A stretch of DNA of 64,000 nt from Cunninghamia lanceolata (taxonomy: Eukaryota; Streptophyta; Pinopsida; Cupressales; Cupressaceae), in contig BSBN01000297.1 of NCBI GenBank assembly GCA_027924645.1, positions 1,674,001 to 1,738,000 on the forward strand. Reading direction: 5' to 3'. The notes below the pieces were generated by a model, which worked only from the letters and a program-made list of their open reading frames with translations, was not told the DNA's origin and searched no databases. The position numbers and the translations under genes are program-made. Every line of letters starts with the position of its first letter. Within the stretch, counting starts at the first letter, position 1. Positions 1 through 11,386 of this stretch are shown piece after piece.

Positions 1-94
1 CATGACCCACTTCTCTTTCCAAGACTTTGGATTCCTTACCTTGAAGACTTGGGGAGTTGTCAAGACTCCTAAGTGTGAGAAACTCATCTCCAAT

Positions 95-238
95 GCTCTC
101 ACACATGTGTGAGAGCATCTTGGAGTGAATGGGATTTCTTTGAAGAATAGGACTATGATAAGTGTCATACCCTTATCCTCTTGGAGTCCACCTTGTGAGA
201 TTCCTTCTCTCCACCTTGCTCTCACACATGTGTGAGAG
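95..238. promoter_or_regulatory. Two perfect E-box-centred palindromes in the LTR
   Basis: GCTCTCACACATGTGTGAGAGC at 95-116 is a perfect 22-bp palindrome by complement, and a 20-bp version is at 219-238. Both are centred on CACATGTG, an E-box type core recognised by bHLH factors in plants in general. The 3' LTR keeps a perfect 22-bp copy at 22712-22733, while its other copy (about 22594-22612) has lost two bases. Their place in the U3-like part suggests protein binding or a hairpin, but no function is shown by sequence alone. Confidence 0.5.
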
Positions 239-330
239 TACATGTGGAGAGAGTGTGGCTTGGTGGGATGGGAGAGTAACATGTGTCACCTCCACATCCC
301 ATAGAGCTTGCAAGTGGATTGTGAGGAGAA

Positions 331-355
331 ACGAGAAGGTGACATGTTCACCTTC
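331..355. repeat. Inverted repeat in LTR (perfect 26-bp palindrome in the other LTR)
   Basis: At 331-355 a 10-base arm GAGAAGGTGA is followed after five bases by its reverse complement. The matching place in the 3' LTR, 22827-22852, is a perfect 26-bp palindrome. One copy has therefore changed a base pair or two while keeping the arms. It could be a factor-binding site or a hairpin in the transcript. Confidence 0.5.
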
Positions 356-1940
356 TCATTCCTCAAGGCTCTTGTGTGTAGCCTATATTACTCCCTCTTT
401 GAGAGAGGGAGAGGGTTCTTCTTTTTCACTTGTTTTTTTTAATAAAGGCTTTTGGAGAGACTTAGCTAGATTTGGAGATACTTTGGAGGCAAGAGCTTGG
501 AAAAAGGTATTGGAAAGCTCTTCATCAAATTTCTTCCATTATTGGGCTTGAATAGGTAAGCTTCAAGGCTTGAAGCCTTTCTCTTGTATTTTATATTTCA
601 TTGTATGGTTGTTGGTTTTGTGTGTTTGAATCTTGTTGTTATGTAGGTTTTATTGTGGGTGTATGGATGAGGCTCCCATTTTGGAGAGCACATCTTGTAT
701 GGGGTGGGAGAGGAGTGAACCTCCTCAAGGTCATCCTCTTTATCTATGTGACATATTGATGGCCATGAGAGTATTTAGAGAAGTATGGAGTTTATTTTTC
801 AGAAGGCATGAGTGCCTTGGAGATGTGATATCATTTTTGAGATGTTTAAGACTTGAGGCCTTGTATTTGAGGACTATGATATTTTGTGTTTTAGGAGTGC
901 ACCTCTTGAGTAGAGAGTTGTCCACTCTCCTACCCCCTAAATCCATGAAGAATGGATTTCGTTGTGTGTAAAACCTTGGGTGGGTGTTCTTCTTGCTTAT
1001 GAGTGTTTTTGTTAAATGTTATTGTGGTGTGAAACTATGTGAGGGTGATCTCCTAGCTCGAGGGTGACCTTTCTCAGGTCTATGGTAGGGTGGAGAGCAT
1101 TTTGTGGGCATGAAAAAGTTTTCCTTAGTTTTATTGCAAGTTTGGAGTTTGAGAATTTGGAGCTTGGATGGAGCTATTAGAATTTATGTGTCTTTTGTTG
1201 TAGTCTGGCTACTTGGAAGCCATGGCCAATAGGCCTTTGTTGTAAGTTTTTGTATGAGAGAGTGAGCTCTCTTTTGTATGGTTGTAAATAGAAAATGAAT
1301 GTATGTATGTAAGTTTCCTCCAAATGTAGAGTTGTTGTTTTATTAATATCATGTTTTTACAAAAGAAAGAAAATGTATCTATGTGTGCAAGTTATTTGTC
1401 AAAGTGAAGTTGCTTTTTAAATATTGAAAATGATTTGTTAAAGAAATTATTGTTGTATTATCTTTGAAGTTGTTTTAGAAAAAATATGGTTGATGTTATA
1501 TTACTGATCTGTTGTTGAAAAGAAAGAGGGAACTATGTTTTAGTTGCAGATTACTGATGAATTAAATACATGAATACAACTGTGCATTTTGGAAAATAAA
1601 TTATGTTCATTGTATTAGTTGTTGTAGAAATAACCTCACTGTTTTAATTTAAAAAAACATACATAAGTTCAATAGAAATATTTATTTGCAAATATATTTA
1701 TATTTCTGCCTTATAGATTGGTTTCAAGTTTACTGGTTTAATTTATTTACCTGAAGTGTTTTCTTCTTTTTTTCTACAAAAGAACAATATATACATATGA
1801 GTATACTTCCTATTCTATATTTTAATAATGAAAAAAAATAGTCTTCCTCCATTCTCTGTAATTTTTTCTTATATCAGATCATTAAGTTTTGATGAATGAT
1901 ATAGTAATGAAAGAATGAGTTAAAACCCATATGTATGTAT

Positions 1941-1979
<39 letters not shown>

Positions 1980-2079
1980 AGTAAATGTATATATATACAG
2001 ATCTTATTTTATTTTTTTGGTTACACAGTGGTGAATATACATTGTTATGTATATATACATACATATATATATGTGTATG

Positions 2080-2111
<32 letters not shown>

Positions 2112-2112
2112 T
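1941..2112. repeat. Compound microsatellite (AC)n(AT)n ... (TATG)n
   Basis: (AC)12 at 1941-1964 runs into an (AT)n tract to about 1979. A second block at 2060-2112 is made of TATG/TATA units. The matching stretch in the 3' LTR (24413-24440) is a short TATG/TA tract only, so most of this block expanded after the element inserted. Short ORFs over it are artefacts of the repeat. Confidence 0.9.
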
Positions 2113-2608
2113 ATTATACCTATTATAAATATATTATAAACTTGCAAACTGGATTTAATCAAAAAAAAGATACTGTATAAATTTATTTAGGGTAAACCGA
2201 GCCCTAATGGGCTGTGTTTTTTTTAAAGCTTAGCAAAAAAAAGAGAATGAAATCTATTAGCATCGGCTTAGGGTTTAAACCCTAAGGGAGCATCGAAGGG
2301 AGACTGGAGCCATTGAGGAAGCTTGGAGGGGTGGCAGCCATGCAATTTTCTTTGCAGACCCGCAGGAGGGGAACGGACCCCCCAACACCACCTCTCCTCT
2401 CATATGGCACTTTGCACCTGTCAACACCACGCCGCGGCCTCCCTTAGTCATCTGCTGGTCTTCTGTTGACACCCTTTTGTTAACCTATTTTGTAGTCTTC
2501 GAATATATATAATCACAAAAAAAAAAAACACAGAACCATCTCTGGTTCATTTATTATGAAAACGAAAAGAAAATTTACAGCAATTGCTTCATTGAAATGA
2601 TATATGCA

Positions 2609-2613
2609 TAGAT
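2609..2613. other. Target site duplication TAGAT, left copy
   Basis: TAGAT directly precedes the LTR and is repeated at 10118-10122 directly after the other LTR. The second Gypsy-A LTR has a single TAGAT in the same context (GCA-TAGAT-TAGCTTC). This fixes both element ends to the base. Confidence 0.93.
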
Positions 2614-3702
2614 TATTGGCAAGAGACACTATGTGGGATCATGAGTGTTGTCATTGATGGAAACAAAGTTCATCCCACACATCCACAGGACATGGTGTGT
2701 CTATACTAGAAGTCAGATTGTAGAGTAACTTGGTCTGGTGACCAAGAACAGAGCATGCAACAAGGTCTGACAATCTGGTCTAAATCTCTTAGAGAAAGTA
2801 TCTATGTAAAGAGTAGACTTGAGGAAGTCAAGAGGAGTACCTTGACTGATAGATTCCAGGGATTGAGCCTCTGGTGATGAAAGAGAGAAGAGATATGAGC
2901 ACCTAAGTATTGGGATCCTATTTGGCAAAGTAGACAAAGGAAGAACTGACCGGCAAAGGATCAGACCTTAATCCAGATGAGACATTGATGGTGATCAAGG
3001 TTCTTAAGGTATCATTCATGATTGGTTAACATGATTGATGACTTCTATAACTATCTCTTTGGTACGTATCACTTGGTAAGCAAGGATTCAGCCGACAAAC
3101 CAGAGTTTGGGAAAATATTGACTATTCCAGATGCCGACTAGAAAGATGATGAAATCCTTGGTGCGGATATATATACCAAATGGATTTCGATGAGAAGGTG
3201 TGTGAGGTGTGGTGTGAAGAGTGAAGAAAAGTAGAGAATAGTGTGGAAATAGAGATAGAGGTCCGATATGTGACAGAATAGCACCACTAAGGCAGAGGAA
3301 GAATGAAGTGCAGTAGATTAGTATATTGAGCTTTACCGGAACTGAACCTAAGCACATGTGGATGCTTCTCATCAGTTCAAGTATCTAGTTTCCTTCCATA
3401 ATCTCATGTAGGAAGTGAGCCTCTTGTGAGCAGTGTGCTCGAGCAGTGAGCCCTAATTGGCAAGTGCCATTTGTACTACCTTATTCTTTTAACAAAGAAT
3501 ACAATCTTGGGTTAATCACCCCATGGTTTTTTCCCTTAACAGGGTTTTCCATGTCAAAAATATTGTGTCATGTGTATTGAGCTTGTTTCTTCTTTCATGG
3601 TTATGGATGCTTACTTGTGTTAATGTTGCACTAGTTGTTAAAGAAGAATAGAAAGTTAAATTAATTAAGATAATTGATTCACCCCCCTCTCAGTTATCAA
3701 CA
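2614..3702 (+). repeat. Copia-A 5' LTR
   Basis: The LTR begins TATTGGCAAG, where its partner has the canonical TGTTGGCAAG, and ends ATCAACA. It aligns over its full length with 9031-10117. The 3' third (about 3390-3702) also aligns with the 3' end of the LTR of the Copia at 46915 (about 47970-48300), including blocks such as GAGCCCTAATTGGCA and a CCCCCCTCTCAGTT terminus. It is non-coding; minus-strand ORFs are repeated in both LTRs only because the LTRs are copies. Confidence 0.92.
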
Positions 3703-3704
3703 AT

Positions 3705-3718
3705 TGGTATCATAGCCA
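3705..3718 (+). other. Primer binding site, tRNA-Met type (Copia-A)
   Basis: TGGTATCATAGCCA starts two bases after the LTR's terminal CA. It matches the usual plant initiator-Met primer site TGGTATCAGAGC with one change. Reverse transcription of minus-strand DNA would start here. Confidence 0.85.
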
Positions 3719-3767
3719 AGTTCCTCCAAACAGAGCCTAACAGCTTGAGGAAGATCTGGAAATCTCA

Positions 3768-4948
3768 ATGGACATGTACGGGATGAGGGAGCAACTTCAG
3801 TCTGCCCTAGATGATCTTGAGCAATCTCATTCTGAAGTCAATGCCCTGAAGGAAAGACTCAGACAAGCTAATGATTTCATAAATGAACTCAAAGAAAAAT
3901 TAAGCATCTCTATGAAAAAGAGAAAGGAACTACTTCAACAATTAGCAAATCAAAGTGAAGCCAATGATACTAATGAAGAATTGAATGAGAAAAACAACTT
4001 ATGTGAGAAGCTATCAAAAGAAGTCATTATGGTAAGACATGAAATGGAATCAGGGGTTATGAAATTTACCCAAGAAATTGAAGAGAAAGAAAGATTGAAG
4101 ATAATCTAAATCAATCTCTCAAAGAGAAGTCAGAAGACTACCACAAAATGGATAGAATAATCAGGCATCTAGAAACTGATCTTGAAGATGCTAAAGATAA
4201 TGAAGAACAACTTGAGAATCAGATAGATACTCTTAAAAGGGATCTTCAAACAGCAAATGAATACAAAGAGAAATTCAAGATAAGCTCTGCTCGACTTGAA
4301 GCTCTCCTTGAAAGCCAAAAGAGAGTAGATGACAAGCATGGCTTGGGATATGAGAAAGGTGAAAGCTCCGGATCCGGTCAGAAGAATTTTGGATCAGGAA
4401 ATCTAAGAAACAGGCCTAGAAGACCTCCGATAAGGCAACCTAATGCTCAAAGATATCCATCCTTCAATGGATACTGTCACAACTGCAATAACTTTGGCCA
4501 CAAAGCAAACTAGTGTAGAAAGAGAATGAATCAGTCTAAATCATCCTTCTCCAGACAGTGTTTCAACTACAAAAGGTATGGTCACAAATCTCATGAATTT
4601 AGAAATATGTAAATAAACAATTCATTCAATGGTAGATGCTTTGCATGCAATGGAATGGGACATATGGCTAATCAATGCAGATCAAGAGGACATCAGTCAA
4701 AAATGCAAAGAAATGTTGTTTGCTACAATTGCAATAGATCCGGTCATATTGCCAAATTCTGCAGAGGCAAGAATCAGAATAAAAGGGGTTCGGTGCATCA
4801 TAATCAAAATCAAGACAAAGGAAAAGGAAAAGTGGATGCGGATGAAGTTCAAAGGGAGATGAACAAGATTTGGGTAAAGAGAAGCACAAAAAATGTTGGG
4901 GATGGATCCGCACCAGAATCTGGTGCTAATATTCCTTCTAGAAACTAA
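3768..4948 (+). pseudogene. Copia-A gag: coiled coil plus four zinc knuckles (broken)
   Basis: This is a nucleocapsid-type protein. The first part (3768-4109 in one frame, 4148 onward in another) is a long charged heptad-like helix rich in Leu, Glu and Lys, predicted coiled coil. Then come four CCHC-type motifs: CHNCNNFGHKAN-stop-C (4475-4516), a degenerate CFNYKRYGHKSHEF (from 4559), CFACNGMGHMANQC (4637-4678) and CYNCNRSGHIAKFC (4721-4762). Knuckles bind the element's RNA during packaging. Breaks are one frameshift near 4110-4147, a TAG inside the first knuckle (4511-4513) and a TAA before the third (4610-4612). A lysine-rich tail ends at 4948. No protease or UBN2 gag core is visible, so this may be a truncated or recombined gag. 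Confidence 0.75.
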
Positions 4949-5602
4949 ATATTGAGCTCTGGCTCAAGGGGAGACACAAAGGAAAAACAATTTCCCGTAG
5001 CCAGTCATTTGGTGCCTAAAATTGGCACATGGTAAGTTGTGGACTAAAATATTCTCATAGAAATATCTAAAGAAACCTTGGTAAATATATGGAAGATCCA
5101 CAAAAAGATTTGAAGAGTCTAATCTTCCCAGATTGATCCGGTTTAACAGTCTTCCAGTAAAAGCAAGATTTTTCACAGTTTGATCTGGTGTGATTTTAAA
5201 TTGAAACATCTTGATCTGTGGATAAATGGGATGATCTGAGGAAAGGATAGTCATTATAATTCATCTCTAACATCAACTCTAAGTGCATCTCAGTGATCCG
5301 GATAAGATTTTCCTTCTCACAACAAGGAAAACAAGGCATCCGGAATGACTTAAGTTGCACATTTATTACAATGAGGAATTAGGGTTTACATAGAAATATA
5401 AGGGTTCTCCTATTGAACATTTGCTCATTCTCATTCAAGAAAAAGAGAAAAGGATCTCTGCAACGAAATTGTCTCAAGCCCACCAAAGATCAATCGCAAA
5501 AGTCGATTCTTCCAGCAATAAGGTCTGGATCATATCGTGAACCCTAGAAGCGTAAAAGGTATTTTCCGCTCTTGAAAAACCTCTCTCTATATCTTTCAAA
5601 AA
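4949..5602 (+). other. Non-coding spacer between Copia-A gag and accessory ORF
   Basis: About 650 bp with no open frame of note and no homology that I recognise. It contains many GATCCGG/GATCTGG words, which also recur through the rest of the element's interior. In an autonomous Copia the protease, integrase and RT would lie here, so this is the presumed pol deletion join. Confidence 0.5.
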
Positions 5603-8600
5603 ATGGCCATTCTGAATGTTGTGAAGATCTCTGATAGGCCAAGTCCTAAATTCAAGAAGCATCCCTACAAGTCCCTAGAAGTTGATCCCCTAGGTGCCTT
5701 TTCAAGCATTCCGCATGGGGTTTTATGTAGAAGATGTTAGGGCATATATTCATGCAAACGTTGAGGAATTTGGAGAATCCAAGTTAATGGATATCTATCA
5801 CAAATAGTTAATAGATGATTCTTTTGAAATAAAACCTCAATTCAAGGCTATCCGGGACAAGCATTTCGGTCAATGCATCCATTTCCCTTGTTTTGCAGAA
5901 GATGAGTGGGTCCAGTATGTGTTGAGTAGAGTACATGATAACTTCATATGGTTTAATAGACCATTTAAGATCACAAAAGATGCTATTAGGGCAGTAACTG
6001 GTTTGCATTCATTCGGAGGGTTACCTGTTCTCAAGTCGGTCAAAAACCAAACTGACTGAGGCTACCGGATCAAAATTTGACAAGAGAGCAATGACAATAG
6101 AAGACATCACTGATCTGGATGTCAAGTTTGCCTCCATGATAATTGGTTACAAGATATATCACTCTAGCAGGGAAAATTCAGTACCCAAAACTACAATTTA
6201 CACTACTTATCAGATGTTAAGAGAGAATGCAGACTATGATCTTTGTGAGCTCCTTCTGAACCAACTTTTGGAGAATCTATAGAAGATAAAGAAGGATAAG
6301 AAGAATTCTTTCAAATACAGTGGCTTGATACTCTACCTATTCTTTTACTACATGAATGAGCTACCCGGATCCAATGGATGGGTATGGCAAAATAACAAAC
6401 CGGTTGCAATTCAAATCAGAGATTACTTGCATGGTCTTGGTGATGCCAAGGCATAAAACACGACACTATGGGGTTACTTCAAAAACTTCCAAAGCGTGAT
6501 GCAAGCTAGAGAGAGAATTCTCCAATCCCTAGTTGAAAAATACAAGGATACAGTGTGCTTTATGGTAGACACTGATCAATGTCTGATGGAGGTAGTAGAA
6601 CCAAGAATAGTATGGATCATGCCAGTGGGGTATGAGGTTGATGAGAAAATCCTAGAACTCCATATCCAACATCTGCTGAGCCAGCCTAAAGACCCTAAGG
6701 CAGAAAGGTTTGGAACCTACCAAGAGCTGAGTGTAAAAGTTCATGTTGAACTTAGACAGCCTGAAATCAAAAGAAAAGTGAGAAGGGAAGTAGAAGAATT
6801 CACCAAGAGGCATGGAATATCAAAGGGGGCACTTGATGCCAATAGAGAGAAGACAGAAAGGGCAGAAAAATAAAAGGAAGAAGCACAGAAAGAAAGTGCT
6901 CCGGTGGAAGTCCCCTCCTGGACCAGATCCTCTAAGAGCTCTACATCTACCACTGCTAAGAGCTCAAAGGCATCAAAACTGGAAGCCCAGACATCCGGTA
7001 AAGGAGAAAAGAGAACAAAGAAAAAGGCAACAAGGACCTATACAAGTCAGAAGGATGAAGAAGAGACAGAATCTGATGAAGAGATCAAGAAAATGAAGAA
7101 GGAGAAGAAATAATCCGGTGAACCCTCTACCGGTCAAGGCAAGGAAGAGAAGGAAGAAGAATTTGTTGAAAAGCCTACTCTGTGCATTGATGATATCATC
7201 AAATTAGTCACTGTGGATGGGAACTTGAAGCCAATGACTAAATTATATGATGAATACAATGAAGCTGACCAGAAGATCCTACAAGATGCTACAGTCAGGT
7301 ACCTTAATATTTATAACAAGGCATTCATTGAAATCATATCCCTGATTCCCAAAAGCTTAGAGAAGGAACTTGAGATAAGAAAGAACAATGCCATGGCAAA
7401 AGACCTAGAAATCTAGGAGCAGATTGCTATCCAACTTTATCCTTCCATCACTCCCAACCAAATAAACATGATCTTCAAAGATTGCAAGGACGAGTTCTGG
7501 AGCAGAGCCAGAATGAATAAGCTTATGCTCGGAGAGACTGATCAGGTGGCTAAAGAGACTGAAGAGATCCTCAAGAATGCCTATAAAAGATTCAATATTC
7601 TTGCCATAGAGGACTTAAGTGATGAACCCTCTACCATGGATGACAAAGGAGAATCTACTGAGACAATGGTAGAAGAGGCAAAGAAGACAAATGAAGAGAA
7701 AGCCAAGGACTTAGATTCCTCTGTTTTGGAAGAGGAAGTTCATGGAGAAGCAGACACCTCTCTTCCGGATCCCCCTGCAGACTCTGGAATTGAAAGAAAA
7801 GAAGAGAGCATAAATCAAGGAGAAGAAGTAAAAGGAAGAGAAGAAGACCTCAAGTGACAGTACTGAGGCTGCAGAAGGGAAGAAAACTCTGTCTCTGGCA
7901 AGAGACACTGCAGAAGTAGTCAAATACTTCTTGACAAAAGAAATGATGGAGTTGGATGAACCGGAGCTACTTCAAGGGCCATTCAATTTTGACTCTCTCT
8001 ATCTGGTCCAGACAATGAAGGTAGCATCTTTTGCTCAAGCCAAAGCAAAAGAAAAGCTTCTGAAGTCTCACATGGAAGATTGTGAGCTAATAGAGATTAC
8101 ATCCGATGTGCTAGAGAAAATCATGCCAACTTTCCAAAAGGATTCTTCGGCCTCCACATCCGGTAATCTAAAGTCTCTTGTTAACTCTGTTAATACACAT
8201 TTTGAGTCTTTAGAGAAAGCAGCAGAAGAGAAAGTCCGGAAAGAATTTTTGGGTAAAATATTCTCTAAAGTACAAGGGTTCATAACAGATGATAGGAGAA
8301 ATCTGAATATTGGAATAAAGAGCTTAGAAAATGCACTTAAAGATGGCGGAGATATATATAAATTTTGTCTATCCTGGTCTAAAGTGACAATGGATATTGA
8401 GAAGAAAGTTAAAAAACAAGAAGGAAAACTTTCAAGTATATCTCAAAGTTTTGATCCTCTCTCCTCTTCCATAATGAACCAAGAGTGCTAGACTCTTGTA
8501 GCTATAAATGAAATAAAGAAGCTTGAGAAGGAGAAGAAAAATAGGATAAGCAGGCTAAATGAACTAAGAGGGATTATTATCCCTAAGTTAGAGGCCATGC

Positions 8601-8776
8601 ATGAGGCCCTAACTGATGCTCAGACCACAGCCCGGACCAGTGATTCGACAGATCTAAAGAGGGCAGAAGCTTTTGCATTCCTGTTGAGTGGTCACATCTC
8701 AATTTTGGATAGGATGAAGCAAAGTTGGGCAACAGAACTTGCCCAGTTGAAGACAACTTTTGCAGATATACTATAG
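5603..8776 (+). pseudogene. Copia-A accessory ORF of about 1,000 codons, function unknown
   Basis: Starting with ATG at 5603, a protein-like reading can be followed almost to the PPT with few breaks: frameshifts near 5720, 6050 and 7855, and isolated stops such as 5807-5809, 6280-6282, 6456-6458, 7111-7113, 7414-7416 and 8489-8491. The first third has a globular look with patches such as FGQCIHFPCFAEDEW, ITKDAIRAVTGL and FKYSGLILYLFFYYMNE. The middle is Lys/Glu/Ser-rich and low in complexity (about 6840-7200 and 7640-7860). The last part is helical and coiled-coil-like. There is no RT, integrase or clear transmembrane anchor. Sireviruses carry an extra env-like ORF before the 3' LTR; this could be its equivalent, or an acquired gene. 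The ORF 40915-42428 in the LINE has a loosely similar layout. Confidence 0.6.
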
Positions 8777-9030
8777 TATATGTAAGCATAACATGTATAT
8801 ATACTTATGCGACTAAGTATTGTTAATTTTTTTTGGAGTTTTGGTGTGCGGATTCTACCCTTTGCCATTGATGTCAAAGGGGGAGTGAGTAGCACTGAAA
8901 AATGTGGAATCTAGCTAAGGGGGAGCTCCAGTAAAATGTACAATAGAACAGAGTATCATCCAAGGGGGAGTGTAGTGTGACACTTAGTCATTTTTCACTA
9001 AGTGTTGCCATCAATGCCAAAGGGGGAGAT
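8777..9030 (+). other. Repeated polypurine tracts before the Copia-A 3' LTR
   Basis: Four AAGGGGGAG motifs lie at 8875-8886, 8917-8925, 8961-8970 and 9018-9029. The last directly abuts the LTR and is the functional polypurine tract, primer for plus-strand DNA. The first and last sit in near-copies of one context (TGCCATTGATGTCAAAGGGGG and TGCCATCAATGCCAAAGGGGG), so the block grew by duplication. Multiplied polypurine tracts are a described feature of Sireviruses, which agrees with the LTR likeness to the Copia at 46915. Confidence 0.75.
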
Positions 9031-10117
9031 TGTTGGCAAGAGACACTATGTGGGTTCATGAGTCTTGTCATTGATGGAAACAAAGTTCATCCCACACATC
9101 CTCAGGACATGGTGTGTCTATACTGAAATTCAGATTGTAGAGTAACTTGGTCTGGTAACCAAGAACAAAGCATGCAGCAAGGTCTGACAATCTGGTCTAG
9201 ATCTCTCAGAGGAAGTATCTATGTAAAGAGTGGACTTGGGGAAGTCAAGAGGAGTACCTTGACTGATAGATTCTAGGGATTGAGCCTCTGGTGATGAAAA
9301 AGTGAAGAGATATGAGCACCTAAGTATTGGGATCATGTTTGGCAGAGTAGACAGAGGAAGAACTGACCGGCAAAGCATCAGACCTTAATCCGGATGAGAC
9401 ATTGATGGTGATCAAGGTTCTTAAGGTATCATTCATGATTGGCTGACTGATTGATGACTTCTATAACTATCTCTTTGGTACACATCACTTGGTAAGCAAG
9501 GATCCAGCTGACAGACCAGAGTTTGGGAAAATATTGACTATTCCGGATGCCGACTAGAAAGATGATGAAATCCTTGGTGCAGATATATATACTAAATGGA
9601 TTTCGATGAGAAGGTGTGTGAGGTGTGGTGTGAAGAGTGAAGAAAAGCAAAGAACAGTGTGGAAACGGAGATAGAGGTCCAGTATGTGACAGAACAGTAG
9701 CACTAAGGTAGAGGAAGAATGAAGTGCAGTAGATTAGTATATTGAGCTTAACCGGAACTGAACCTAAGCACATGTGGATGCTTCTCATCAGTTCAAGTAT
9801 CTAGTTTCCTTCCATAATCTATTGTAGGTATGAGCCTCTTGTGAGCAGTGTGCTTGAGCAGTGAACCCTAATTGGCAAGTGCCATTTGTACTACCTTATT
9901 CTTTTAATAGAGAATACAATCTTGGGTTAATCACCTCGTGATTTTTTCCCTTAACAGGGTTTTCCATGTCAAAAATATTGTGTCATGTGTATTGAGCTTG
10001 TTTATGCTTTCATGGTTATGGATGCTTACTTGTGTTAATGTTGCACTAGTTGTTAAAGAAGAACAGAAAGTTAAATTAATTAAGATAACTGATTCACCCC
10101 CCTCTTAGTTATCAACA
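9031..10117 (+). repeat. Copia-A 3' LTR
   Basis: Full-length partner of 2614-3702, beginning TGTTGGCAAG and ending ATCAACA, followed by the TAGAT target duplication (10118-10122). It is non-coding. The TG start is intact here, which shows that the TA start of the 5' copy is a later mutation. Confidence 0.93.
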
Positions 10118-11291
10118 TAGATTAGCTTCCTGGATATACCTCCATGGCTACCTTTTAGAGAACCTACCTCCATGGCTACCTTTTAGAGAACCTACAAACA
10201 AAATAGAATAGGGAATAAAATAGAGGAAACAATGAGAAAGAAGAAGAATAGGGTTAGGTCAGAAGAGAAAGAGGTGACTTAGAAAACAAAATGCATAGAG
10301 ATTAGGGTTTCTTTTTGAGATGAGGATAGGATATGAATTAAAAAAAATGAAATTGGCTTTTCTTTTTTTCCCTTGCACGTGACTTTTTTTTTCCCTCATC
10401 CTTTCTTTTTAAAATTCAATATAATCTAAATGATTTATTTATTCCTTGGGTTAATTATTGTGAGGGTGGGTTTTATTTTTTTATAAAACTAGACTCTAAT
10501 GCTATCTAGGGATTTAATAATTCACATGTTAGGCTTGGTGGGGATTTTATTAAATTGCATTAGGGAAATTATATAGTGATTAATTTATTTAAATTCTAGT
10601 CTCTTATGTTTCTCTTGACTAGTGTTTGACTTAAAGGGGTTTTTAATTTAAAATGATCTAGGGAAGTAATTGTTTTAATTATTCTTTGAGTATGGTCCAA
10701 AATGTTAATGTAGAAATAATTATTTATGGGTGAATTTAATATTTAATTATTTTTATGTGAAAGACATGGTAGGACTTAATTTTAATTATTTTTTTATGTA
10801 TGTTAAGGAGGCGTTATGTTGCCGAATTTTATCTAGAATAATAGGGTTAACTTAGAAAGTTATTTTCCTATCCATTTTAACACAATTAATTATTGAGAGA
10901 TTTGATTATGTCCTAGACATAATTAATTTAATTTAATTTTTCTAATTCCTAGGGTTAGATTTCGACACGGGTCGAAATCACTACACTTCACTTAGGAATC
11001 TTAGGGTTAGACTCAATTTGAAAACTAACCCTATTGGCGCTGCTCCTCATGTCGCATAACCCCCTTAGTCGACTATCATTTCGTAGGGGATGCGAAAGGA
11101 CTTCACACTTCCCCAACTTTGATTGAGGCCTTCGCCTTCGTGCAATCATCTCCGAGCACGCATGTTGCGCGCAAGGGGGTTTTTGGAGTTGGGTGGGAAA
11201 AGTTTTTGATGTTTCGTGTCATGACCACATGGAAAATGTGGACATGACACGTGTTGTGTGTTGTGACCACATGGGAAATGTGGGCATGACA
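10118..11291 (+). repeat. Gypsy-A 5' LTR, right segment
   Basis: This resumes the LTR after the nested insertion and aligns with about 24945-26080. It ends GGGCATGACA at 11291, next to the primer site; the 3' LTR ends GGGCATGATA. A 28-bp unit is tandemly doubled at 10138-10193 (ACCTCCATGGCTACCTTTTAG start), while the 3' LTR has one copy. The rest is AT-rich with no genes. Confidence 0.88.
10138..10193. repeat. 28-bp tandem duplication private to the 5' LTR
   Basis: Units 10138-10165 and 10166-10193 are identical. The corresponding site of the other LTR (about 24958-24985) has one unit, so the duplication arose after insertion of Gypsy-A. Confidence 0.85.
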
Positions 11292-11293
11292 TT

Positions 11294-11309
11294 TGGTATC
11301 AGTGCCCGG
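11294..11309 (+). other. Primer binding site, tRNA-Met type (Gypsy-A)
   Basis: TGGTATCAGTGCCCGG starts two bases after the LTR end at 11291. It resembles the plant TGGTATCAGAGC class of primer sites. It marks the LTR/internal boundary. Confidence 0.8.
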
Positions 11310-11386
11310 TTTAAATACTGGGCTTGTTTGGGCACATTATTTATTCTACAATTTCAATTAATTTTTAAATACCTTGTTCATGTAGG

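Larger units (their letters stand above)
1..2613 (+). repeat. Gypsy-A 5' LTR, left segment (start outside window)
   Basis: This segment aligns base for base with 22497-24949 of the 3' LTR, with scattered substitutions and indels. I estimate 6-8% difference by eye in the first few hundred bases. It holds no coding sequence; the short ORFs are chance. It contains two CACATGTG-centred palindromes, a compound microsatellite and poly-A/poly-T tracts. It is interrupted at 2613/2614 by the Copia-A insertion and resumes at 10118 (or 10123 after the duplicated target). Confidence 0.87.
2614..10117 (+). mobile_element. Copia-A: non-autonomous LTR element with gag and accessory ORF, no pol
   Basis: LTRs at 2614-3702 (1089 bp) and 9031-10117 (1087 bp) flank a 5.3-kb internal region. 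TAGAT at 2609-2613 and 10118-10122 is the 5-bp target duplication. The uninterrupted sequence GCATAGATTAGCTTC in the Gypsy-A 3' LTR, near 24937, is the empty site. A tRNA-Met type primer site and a polypurine tract are in the right places. Gag zinc knuckles and a long second ORF are present, but no protease, integrase, RT or RNase H can be found in any frame. LTR ends and leader resemble the SIRE-like Copia at 46915. By eye the first 380 bp of the LTRs differ by about 6%. This is a large non-autonomous element (LARD/TR-GAG type). Confidence 0.9.

Noticed and set aside
1882..2180. ORFs on both strands over the AC/AT/TATG repeat
   Set aside because: They consist of Tyr-Ile-Val-Cys or Thr-His runs translated from a microsatellite; no gene.
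3088..9788. Minus-strand ORFs of similar sequence at 3088-3372 and 9429-9788
   Set aside because: They lie in the two LTRs of Copia-A and are alike only because the LTRs are copies; no domain and no start signal.
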